From Fragilariopsis cylindrus CCMP1102 (Eukaryota; Bacillariophyta; Bacillariophyceae; Bacillariales; Bacillariaceae), in assembly GCA_900095095.1 (NCBI GenBank), contig FMBT01000289.1, forward strand, positions 868,001 through 932,000: 64,000 bases of DNA. Direction: 5' to 3'. Position 1 is the first letter of the stretch, and every line of letters starts with the position of its first letter. The notes beneath the pieces are model-generated. The model saw only the letters and a list, made by a program, of their open reading frames with translations. It had not been told where the DNA came from and did no database searches. Position numbers and translations under genes: made by a program. Below, piece by piece: positions 22,188 through 33,000 of the stretch.

Positions 22188-22751
22188 CTACGATTGTACG
22201 ATGTACGTTTTTCTTTTTGCTGTCTATAGAATTTCCTCCCACATTATTATGTTGATTTCATCTTTTAAATGCATTGTCTTGTGATGTTATATTATTATTA
22301 TTTGTTCTTTTGTGTTTGTTCTTTGTTTGTTCTTTTTTGTTTCAACGACGTCGATGTTGTTATTTTTTTAGAAACAAGATACAGTACTCCACTTTGGGGA
22401 GATATTAAGGAGATCTCTTTTAGTTGAAAAAGAAAACGGGGACGGGGCCTGACTTGAAATTTGCATTGTAAACTGTACTACTAAGTACTGTATGTACTAC
22501 TAGTATGTAAAGGGAATGAATGAATCAAGGAGTTTGCTTCTCCTTTCGCGATATTCTGATATTCTACATCAACATTCTCACTTATACATTTGCAACTTAC
22601 GGTCAATAACAACAATAAAAGATAGACGAAACATGAAACATAAATGAAAAGAGTGCGGCAAAGCGGTAACTAAGAAATTACTATTAAAGATTAGGAAAAT
22701 TTCGGTTCGATTTAAAAATTTATTGAGCAAAATAGTAGAAGATTTCAGCTT
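22188..22751. other. Intergenic spacer with AGTACT-type motifs
   Basis: 564-bp spacer. Short near-palindromes built from GTACTA and AGTACT cluster at about 22473-22508. No coding sequence is recognised. Confidence 0.45.
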
Positions 22752-25700
22752 TTATCGATCAACAATGCATTCGAAAAAATCTGTTTCGACACCCGCACAA
22801 CACAAAACCTGACTAACATTAGAACCAGTCAAAGTCGGTACTATTTCGGTGGAGTATAGGCTTTGGTACCACTTCTCCCATTTTGTTTGGGTGCATCCAA
22901 GAGCTTTGCAAGCTTCTTTTTCTTTTGATGTTAAGTAATCCCAGTGTTTTATTGAACCTCGGATTAACGTATCTCTATCCCATATTTCTTGTTCAAATCC
23001 CAGTATCAGTGCTGCCTGCTGAATTTTGGGTGGTAGTTCATCAAAGTCGTACTCTCCGTATCTTGTAAATGACGATTTAAAACTTGGAGGACGTGTACTA
23101 CTCTTGCTAGTAGCCTCCAACTGAGATTGTGCCGATTCATCCCACGGTGATGAGCCATCTGATGGTGATGATTTCGAATCTGATTCGTCATCCCATTCGT
23201 TCTGTGTGTATCCTAAGGTAACTGCAGCATTTTGCTCTGTTTCTGTCAGTTCAGACCAGTCTTTATTTTCATTAGGAATACTCTTTCCTTTGTCCCAAAT
23301 GGAACGAGTGTAACCCAGGATCTTTGCTGCTTGCATCACTTCAGCAGGTAAATCTTGGAAATCATACGTACCGTAATTTTCTTTTTCTTCTTCAGGCACT
23401 ATAGGTATCTCGGAATCCGAATCCGAATCTGAATCCGAATCGTTGTCCCATTTATCCTTCGTGTATCCTATAATAGTTGCTGCCTTTTGCTCTGCCTCTG
23501 TCAAATCGGACCATACTTTCTCTTCAATTGGTATACTTTCATCTTTGTCCCAAGTGGAACGAGTGTAACCCAAGATTTTTGCTGATCGCATCACTTCAGC
23601 AGGCAAATCGTGGAAATCGTATTCGTCGTACTTTCCTTCTTTCTCTTCGGGAATGACATGCATCTTTGTTTTGTGACGATTTGGCGACGATTCATCTGAT
23701 GACGAAGAGCTGGAATCATCGTTCCAAGCATCTTCAGAGTATCCTAGAACAGTTGCTGCATTTTGCTCTGCCTCTGTGAGCTCCGACCATTCTTTCTCTT
23801 CATTTGGTACATTTCCATTTTTATTCCAAATAGGACGAGTGAAACCCAAAAGCTCTGCTGCTTGCCGCACATCAGTTGGCAATTCTTCGAAATCATATTC
23901 TTCGTATTTTCCACCATCTTTATCAGTTTCTCCATTCCACTAAAAACGTTGGATAAAGTAAAGTATATTGGTTAAGAAGAAAAATAGTTGTACTATAATA
24001 ATGCTCGACGTCGAGAATCCTTACCTTCTTTTTGTTGTATCCGAAGACAACGGCCGCAGTCTTCTCCTCTGCTGTTAGATGTTTCCAATCTTTATCAACA
24101 CAATCAGGCTCCTTATTTGTTTCCCATAACCTTCGCGATTGAAATGTTCGACAGGTATGATTGGTATGTTAGAAGTTGTCAAGTGAAATTTTAAAAAGGG
24201 CGAATGGTATCTTCAGATGCAGGGAGTACTTACTTTCGAGTGTATCCGAGGGTAAATGCAGCCTCTTGAACTTTAGATGGCAAAAGATCCCAGTCAGTAT
24301 CAAGGTAGTGCCAACCATCCACAGCATTCCGCTTCACGACGTTCTTGGAAAGTTTCTCCCAGTCTGACCTCAAAAAGAAGAACATCAGAAGAGTAGCACC
24401 AAATGAGTAACCTACCACCAACGCAGATACTATGCCCCCAAGATTAAAGTTATAGTTGTAGACAAGGATTGCCGCTAGTGGTATCGCAATGAACCAGCTC
24501 ACAAAAATCTCTATTATTGTCATCAATTTGACCCTTCCTTGAGCACAAAAAACACCCTCTATTACCATCCCCGGAACCATTAATATCTCGCCAAAACCAA
24601 TCAGAGGGATCTGTTCAAAAATTAATTTCTGATACGTCGGATTTGGTGTGAGCCAATAAGGTAGAAATTCTGCAATCGCAAACAGTCCACCAGCAGTTAA
24701 AATAGCTATATGAATTCCAATGTAAATGCTTCTTTCTGCCATTTTTTTTGCCTGTGCGGGTTTACCAGCACCCATTCTAAAACCAACACGGACTTCTGCT
24801 GCCCCCGCTATTGCCTCTGTGGAAATAACGGCAATATATGAATGTTAGTGAATTTGAAGCTCGTCCAAGTTTGATTCTGTAAACAACATAGTATGCTCTT
24901 ACCAGTTAAAGACCCAAATAGATCCCATACGAAACCCAGTATATTCCACGCTGCTACTTCGTCTGGCCCAATAGATCTTTTTGAATGGTAGTTTCAACAA
25001 ACAGGAAATTAATAAATATTATACTATATGAGTTATCGATAAAACGCAATGTTTGGAAATAGTATGTTGGGGAACTTACTGTGCAAATATCAGCATGACT
25101 TGCCACTACACAATAAAAAGAATTTTGAAAGAGCAAAAATAGGTTCAGATTCCGATCGCATAGCATTTTTATCACACACGTCTACTGGAATTTCTTACCT
25201 CTCCACTGGAAAGAATCCACGCTAATGAAAGAGGAAGTGCAGTTGCAAAAGTCGTCTTCATAGCCCTTCTGTCCTTAAGCCCTATGGTCTTAAAACATCC
25301 TTCCCAGTAGTCATCAAGCCATCCTTGGTTCACAACAAAGATAATGTTGATGAACATCAAGCTAAGTTCAATAAACGATTGAGCCAATCCTATTGCCACC
25401 ATGCTTGTTACTCCAGAAGCAGCCATTGAAATGATAGAACAACAGAAAATAATGGATCTAACCACAGCAAAGATCATAGCATACTTTTCGTGATCAACCA
25501 CTTCCAAAAAAGTAAGGAGGCATTCATTGATACCGTCTACCATTAGATACAGTAAAATGCTATATGAGTAGTTTTGTGTAATGATGGCAGTTTCTTCATC
25601 AAATCCAAACCATATGACTGTTTCGTACATGTAGAACGACCAGAAAATAAATCCGGGTATTTGAAAGATAGCGTAGAAGATGGTTCCGATTTGAAGATAT

Positions 25701-26545
25701 CTGCCAACTAGAAGATCATTACCAGAACCATCTGCCTGTGGCGCCAATACTCCAATTGCTTCTTGAAAACCAACCGTCAGAGTCCCAGTTAATTCAAACA
25801 AAAAGTCAGCCATTATATAAGCATTGGCCTGTGGTGTCCCAATCATGTGACTTATAACAGCTAGTTCAACAAGTGCAGCTGTTGTTTCTGTAAACTCTCC
25901 TACAGTGTAAATTGCTGCAAGAGAGCACAAACGTTGATGTTCGGTATCCCAATCCGTCACTTCCAGGAGTGATTCCCACCAACTTTTCTTTTCGTATGGA
26001 ATATTCATTGCGCTATTTGCATCAGATTGATCTTCCATCTCATTGACACCATCTTTCATGCTGATATCGTCAATACTTAACTTGCTCATGACAGATTTTG
26101 CGCCAGAGACAGCAGTGCCTGTTACTGAAAATGGATATGTCCCACCGTACGATGATTCCTCCTCAAAGTTCAGTCTTGATATTTCTGCAGCCAATCGAAT
26201 ATCTCTTTCCCGTTTTCGTCTTTTGGGATAACCTCTCGGTCGTGCTTCCAAAAAAGTTGTGGTCAATTGCGACCTAACACTTAAAGTGGATGACACAGTC
26301 GAATATTCAGCATCCGAAACGACGGATGAATTACTTTTTTGCACTAGATCAAACTCTCTATCGTTCTTGTTATCGTCATCGTCACTTTCATCGGCCGGGA
26401 CATTGCTAACTGCTAACAATGTATTCCTTCTACTTTTTCTTTCATCGCAAAACTTAGCCAAGCGGAGCCATATTGGTAAAGTCAAATTGACTACAGTGCA
26501 AAAAGCACAAACAATGATAGTCAATCCCCAATGATCTGTATCCAT
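22752..26545 (-). CDS. MATE-type transporter fused to tandem LGYT repeats, six exons
   Basis: Predicted 1107-residue protein. Exons on the minus strand: 26545-25199, 25105-25080 (26 bp), 24976-24903, 24816-24234, 24130-24025 and 23939-22752; every junction is GT-AG and keeps frame. After an N-terminal membrane helix and a 150-residue Ser/Asp-rich loop come membrane helices of the MATE exporter fold: ALVELAVISHMIGTPQANAY, then GPDEVAAWNILGF and EVRVGFRMGAGKPAQAKKMA, the MATE half-repeat signature. From about residue 655 to the end are five double repeats of about 60-80 residues, each of the form LP-x-EV-x-x-AA-x-x-LGYTR-x-x-WD and LTEAEQ-x-AA-x-x-LGYT-x-x-x-WD, with acidic spacers. Substrate is unknown. 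A cytosolic repeat tail on a MATE protein is unusual and may bind partners or the membrane. Confidence 0.83.
22780..24300 (-). repeat. Five tandem LGYT/WD double repeats (protein level)
   Basis: Repeats within the MATE gene. Half-units share AA-x-x-LG(Y/F)T-x-x-x-W. Successive copies diverge outward: repeats 3 and 4 are closest (LPAEVMxxAKILGYTRSxWD), and the last copy is the most degenerate. Introns split the first two copies. Confidence 0.85.
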
Positions 26546-27041
26546 CTTCTCCTTCTCTAATATTTGCTACCACTACTGGCAGTAGTGAATTTTTCTACCA
26601 CTCTAAATAAAGAATAACAACAAGTACTAGTATGGATGTTGTTGCCAGTTCCTCTTCGTAAAAATGAATCGCTGTCTCCAAGCTATCGTACTAGTACTTC
26701 TATATGTTCACTTATTACCCCTGTTCACTCACTCGTTTTAAATTATTAATATTCTTTATTGTCAAATCAATAGTGTGACACGCTCTTGAGATGCAGGGGC
26801 ACATGTATTAAAATAGGGGAGAAAAGATGAACCCCTTCAATACATACACCACTCTCCCCTCACTAATTTAAAAAAGCACTTCACCGTATTTTAAATACTC
26901 ACTTTGAAGAATCTACTACATTAGTACTGTACTACAAGTACTACAAAAAGGAATAAGTAATTATTTGTGGTTGTTCCTGTTACGGACTAGTACATATAAT
27001 AATAGTATTATGTATAACGCAATATTTAGGAAATAGAACCT
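26546..27041. other. Intergenic spacer with AGTACT-type motifs
   Basis: 496-bp spacer upstream of the MATE gene and downstream of SF3A3. It carries several GTACTAGTAC-like words (about 26622, 26689 and 26923-26946). No gene is recognised. Confidence 0.45.
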
Positions 27042-29291
27042 TTAAAGAAGACCCTGGCGAGCTAAATCTTCGTATGTTGCTCGCGACAATACGTTTCCAT
27101 GAGAGTCCTCGTACTCTTCGCCATTGGTACCATCAAATTGATCTTGTTCCAACTGATCCTTTAGTTTTTTCCATAAATTTTGAGCGTCCTCAATCTTAGT
27201 GACTCCGTGAAAATGTTTTGTGTTTGGTATTCCCAATGTTTTCATCCCATGCAAATGCTTCGCTTCTGCAAAATGAGTTTCAAAGTTCTTTCTCCCCCGA
27301 TACGATTCACCACCACATATTTCACACTTATAAAAATGATTTAGACCATGAAGTTTGAACAACCAGTATGGAATTGGCTTACCGTCCCAACCTAATGGAA
27401 CTCCTTTTGGATTATAAATGGGTGTATCTTCATCATCACTATCATCGTCGCTATCGTAGTTTCCCTCTTTGCCTTGGGAATTTGTTTTTCCTTTGGAATC
27501 TCCAATGGCCGCTCCATGAAGATCTTCGTCCATTTCCTTTTCACGTTCTTTTGTTGTTTGAGTTTCACGCCGCCCAGTACGCCGCACCGTTGCTTCCAAG
27601 ATTGGTTTCAATTGATTCAGGAGGGCCATCACTACTACTTCTCGTTTCGCTATATCAACCCGACGCTCGTTTTTGACGTTAACGTGAAGTGTTGTAGTTG
27701 CTCCGTTTGTTGCCGTTCCCTCAATTGTACCAGTATTTGCAGTGGTTACCGGTTTTTTTTTAGCGAATAATTTCTTAGGTAATTTCTCTAGAGGTGTATC
27801 TTTGGTCAGAAATAATCTCTTCGCTCGATCCGTTACCGTACCTCCACATTTTAATCCCAATCGAGTCAATTCAGCTTTCAGAGTGTCTCCGTCCAATGCT
27901 TGTTCCAAGTCACTGGCCGATCCGTAGATCGAAAGATCGATAACGGGAGTAGATCCATTCGTTGTTACATCATTACTAGAATCGCCACCATTACTATCCT
28001 TGGCTGACAGGGTAGGATTTACCAAGAAGGCTTCGGTTGGTTTCTCCTCCCAACCCGGACTTCCGCCTGTTTGAGACCACATATCATCGAAGTCTTCAAC
28101 TGCTGAGAGTGTAATTTGATTCTTTGATAAAAGGGGCTGTATACGTTTCAAAAATCCCTCAACATATATTTCCAATGCAACAAGGAATCGGACATATTTT
28201 TTTCGTTCTTTCAGTTTGGAATCTTCGTCAATCCCTTCAACAAGACCGGTTTCTCCCTTTGATAGAAGCGTCAAAAAGTCAACAAATCCAAAGGACGACT
28301 TTGTTTTCATGATACTCTTAATAGGAATCACGTACGATTCGTACAGGGGTTGCAGATCCAGATATTTTCCCATAACTTCTTCCGACGAAAAGGCGGTCCC
28401 TTCTCGGATACCCTCCAAGCTTTCCACCATACTAGATGCTAAATCGTACCCATCGGCTCCAGGATTACCTAACCGAGCTCGTTTGTTTGGATTCTTAACA
28501 ATTCCCGTCTTCGTAGCTGTTTCGTTGTTGGAATGTCGGGCATGGTAGGATCGAACATCCTTTAAGCGGTGGTCTAATACTCTCAACCATAACTTGGTCG
28601 TGGCGGCTACAGCTTGCGTGGTAGTATTCCCCGATGTAGTATCATTCAATTTTCTTTTTGTAGCTTCTAATGCCGATTTAAGAATTGCTCCATCTCGCTG
28701 TTGTCGTTCTTCTACGATACGATTCGAAACAGCACTTGTTCGATGGACACACGCTGATAACGCCGTGATGGTCGCAACCTTACCGAGTTGTCCCTGACCT
28801 ATAGGCAACGTCGGTAATTTCTGAGGATCATTGCTGCCTTGTTGTTGTTGTTGCTGCTGCAAGTTTATTATCGGATTTTTGGAGGCGTCGGTCGACGTAG
28901 TCTCAGACAATACAGCCCAGGCGTCTTGAATACCCCCAGGCAGATTAGAGACATCAATGTCAGCCTTTCCACTATTAGCCAACAGAGAAGATGCCAACAT
29001 CAGATTAGCTTCCCGTTCAGATTTCATACACCTCGCTCCTTCTAGAACTTTACATGAGGTTAAAAGAGCATCTTGAACAGTGATTTCTTCTTCTTCCGTG
29101 AACGTCTATAAATGTAAATGGAAGATTTTTTGTTTTTTAAATAGTCAGGTTAAGTGAAACAAAAACGAAAACAATTTAGACATTTTTTATTCTGATAAAA
29201 CACCAGGATTAAACTTACCACTGTAGGCGGAGGAAGGGGAGGCATAGAAGTGGCGATAGAAGTGGCGATAGAAGTGTCTTCGCTGCTCATC

Positions 29292-29323
<32 letters not shown>

Positions 29324-29356
29324 CAATGGCGGATCTGCTGACATGATAGCTTTCAA
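27042..29356 (-). CDS. SF3A3: Splicing factor SF3A subunit 3 (SAP61/Prp9)
   Basis: U2 snRNP protein, 733 residues, two exons: 29356-29219 and 29105-27042 (GT-AG, phase 0). Family marks in order are YLDLQPLYESYV, a PGW motif, the SAP-like LTRLGLKCGGTVTDRAKRLF, YNPKGVPLGWDGKPIPYWLF, the C2H2 zinc finger YKCEICGGESYRGRKNFETH, KTLGIPNTKHFHGVT, and the family ending EEYEDSHGNVLSRATYEDLA ending in RQGLL. Start: ATG at 29356 or 29344 (MSADPP). Exon 1 encodes a run of about 11 prolines and an IATSIATS repeat that human SF3A3 lacks. About 130 residues of insertion also lie between the N-terminal helices and the core. Confidence 0.94.
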
Positions 29357-30003
29357 ACAATAATTTGGCTACAGTATTATGGTTTGATTATTTCTTATTG
29401 TCCCACAACAAATAATCAGAATGCAATGGTGGGGTGAACATTGAATAGTAATTTGTAATTATTTTAATATATTTGTTTTGATGTTTAGTTATGAAGTTGT
29501 ACCGCTAGCACTTCTGAAAATCCTTATCCTTAATTTACTAATAATATTATCCTTCTAAATCAAGAACCAAGCCCCTTCCTTAAATCAAATATCGCTTGAT
29601 TTTATTAGTGTCAATAAAAGGCAACGGTAATTAAGATCGCCTAAATAAATGCTACGACTCACGTACTTCGCCTCGATAATTGAAGCTGAGAAGATGACGA
29701 AAATTTCGAAAATTGTGCTTTCAGAATAAAAGAGGAGTTTGACATCATTTACTTTGAAACTTTGAAATATTGTGGGTAGTAAAACATATATATGTTGTGA
29801 CGACTGACTCTTACATTATCACAGCGATCACCAACATCAACACAGTGGAAACAAAGTCTTTTTCCTTTAGCTATTGAGCTTGCTTGCTAAATAGGCTTAA
29901 CCAATATTTTTATACGCTTGAGATAGATTGATTCATTCAAGTTGACATCACATCACATCACATCACACACAAATCTTTTACATACACATACCAGACAGTC
30001 GTG
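29357..30003. other. Divergent promoter region, SF3A3 / cluster gene A
   Basis: 647-bp AT-rich spacer. A pentanucleotide CATCA repeat lies at about 29946-29968, in the presumed leader of gene A. No coding sequence is recognised. Confidence 0.45.
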
Positions 30004-33000
30004 ATGCGGATTTTGTTACCTGTTTCCTTCTGGACCTTTCTGGTCATTGAACTTGGCGACTACTCGGATGCCTTTACTCCACCTAATCTGCAGAACATCT
30101 TCCGGACAGCACGTTCCCCTTCTGTGGGTATAATCAAAGACGACGATACTAATTATCACAATTATATTAATGATAGCCAACGTCTTTGGGCGACGACAAC
30201 AACAACAACAACAAAAGATGATTCTCCAACTCCAGATGATACCAGTCAAATCCGAGCTGCATATATGCAATGGTGTGAAAAATACCAAAAACCGACCGAC
30301 CGAAGTCGGTATCCACAGTTTGTTAATAATTACAAGGTAATGGAATCGATTGCTAGGAAGGGTGGAAAAGCGATGCACCTCAATGAATATGCCGACTTTA
30401 CCGGTGAAGAATTCCAAATAATGATGAATGAAAAAGAACAGCAAGTGCCGAAGAGAGTTATCGAAAAGGCACAGATTCAACGTAGTGAATCAATTGGTAG
30501 GGAAGAGTCATTTGGTCCTACCAGGACTCTAGTTCAGGCGGCAAAATTAATGGTAACGGAAAGGCAGCAACAAGAACGTGATAATAGAAATACAGAGCCG
30601 CAGTCGCAACCACAGCAACAGAAAGTACAACAAGATCCGATACCTTCACAAACCAAAGATAATGACTCAGAAAATGCAACAACAACAACACCATCTACTT
30701 CAACGAAAACGACAACAAAGCTAATAGATAACTCTGCAGTACCGAAGGATCAATTGCAAAGCACGGCGACTCCTCCTCCTCCCCCCGCAAAATCAGTATC
30801 GTTATCAAACGACGACGACAAATCAAAATCAACGAATGATGGTGTTGTTAAGCCAAGGGCAGCAGATGGAAATTTGAAAACAAATGATAAGAAAAAGGAC
30901 GTCGTCGAAACTAAGAATATTGCTTCATCTGCTTCGACAGGCAACAAGAAAACGGAGGAGGAAAGTGGAAAGCAAAAAAATGACCAAACGGAATCTAAAC
31001 CAACGAATATTTCGTCATCTACAACTCAGCAACTAACTGCACCTGGCGACTCTAATAAAAAAGACCGACCAGTAGAAAATAATTCTTCTTCGGTAACAAC
31101 ATCTCAAAGTCCTATTACTACTACTACGAAAGAAGAAAAGGCTACTAGCGAAGTTTTGTCATCAAAAGGAAAAGTGATATCGTCATTCGATTTGATGAAG
31201 GATAGATATACCAACAAAAAGGAACCCGAAGGAATAAAACCTAACGATGATAAAGCTAAAACAGAGGAAGTTGAAATAAGGAAACGAAACGAAGCCCAAT
31301 CCAAAGCCGACGAGGAACGTAAACGACTTGATGATGTTGCAGAAGCTAAAGCTGCTACTGACGAGGAACGTAAACGAATAGAGACACAGGCTAAAGCCGA
31401 TGCTGTAGCAAAAGCTAAGGCTGACGAGGAAAGGAGGCGAATCGAATCAGAAGCTAAATCTGTTGAAGAGGCACGGATACGAAACGAGTCAAAAGCAAAA
31501 GCTGCGGCCGATGCTTTGGAAAAAACTAAAGCCGACGACGAGAGAAAACGGCTTAAGGATGTTGCAAAAACCAAAGCTGACGAGGAAAGGAAACGGCTTG
31601 AGGCTGTTGCAAAAGCGGAGAAAGAAAGAAAAGCTGAAGAAGAACGAGAACGTATTGAAAAGGAGAAAGTTGAACTAATTGAACGTTTAGAAAAGGCAAG
31701 ACTTGAGAAGGAGGAACTTAGACGCGTTGAGCAATTACGGCTTGAAGCTGTTGCAAAAACTAAAGCAGAAGTAGAAGAATCAAAACGTCTTGAGGCTGTG
31801 GCAAAAGCTAAAGCTGAGGAGGAAAGGAAACGTCTTGAGGCTATTGCAAAGGCTAAGGCTGCTGACGAGGAAAAGAAACGACTTGAGGCTGTTGCAAAAG
31901 CTAAGGCTGCTGACGAGGAAAAGAAACGACTTGAGGCTGTTGCAAAAGCTAAGGCTGCTGACGAGGAAAAGAAACGACTTGAGGCTGTCGCAAAAGCAGA
32001 AGAAGAAAGACTAGCTGAAAAAGAACAAAAACAGCTTGAAGCTGTTGCAAAAGCTAAGGCTGCTGACGAGGAAAAGAAACGACTTGAGGCTGTCGCAAAA
32101 GCTAAGGCTGCTGACGAGGAAAAGAAACGACTTGAAGCTGTCGCAAAAGCTAAGGCTGCTGACGAGGAAAAGAAACGACTTGAGGCTGTCGCAAAAGCTA
32201 AGGCTGATGACGAGGAAAAGAAACGACTTGAGGCTGTTGCAAAAGCTAAGGCAGACGAGGAAAAGAAACGGCTTGAAGCAATTGCAAAAGAAAGAATAGC
32301 TGAAGAACGGAAACGGCTTGAGGCTATTGCAAAAGTCAAGGTAGAGGAAGAACGGAAACGGCTAGAGGCTATTGCAAAAGTCAAGGCAGAGGAAGAACGG
32401 AAACGGCTAGAGGCTATTGCAAAAGTCAAGGTAGAGGAAGAACGAAAACGGCTTGAAGCAATTGCAAAAGCAGAAAAAGAAAAGATAGCTGAAGAAGAAC
32501 GGAAACGGCTTGAGGCTATTGCAAAAGTCAAGGCAGAGGAAGAACGGAAACGGCTTGAGGCTGTTGCAAAAGTCAAGGTAGAGGAAGAACGAAAACAACT
32601 TGAAGCAATTGCAAGAGTAGAGAGAGAAAAAATAGCTGAAGAAGAACAGAAACGGCTTGAGGCTGTTGCAAAAGTCAAGGTAGAGGAAGAACAGAAGCGA
32701 CTTGAGGCTATTGCAAAAGTCAAGCAACTTGAATTGGAAGTCGCTCGAAAAGAAAAGGAACTTAAAACAAAAATTGTAGAAGCAGAAGCTAAACTCAAAC
32801 GTGAACTTGAATTGGAAGCTGCACGAAAAGAAAAAGTTAAACTAGAAGCTGAGGCTCAAGCAAAAATCGAGGCAGATGCCAAAAAGAAAGCAGAGGCGAA
32901 AGAAATAATACGATCAGAAGCTAAGGATGCGGCCGTGGCCGAGACGATACTGGAAAGACTCAGACGAAAATTGTTAGGTGCTCGATTGGTAGAACAAAAA

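Noticed and set aside
31104-32798. 564-codon minus-strand frame opposite gene A
   Set aside because: It is the mirror of the 48-bp repeats (Ser/Phe/Ala-rich), a shadow of the charged-helix repeat.
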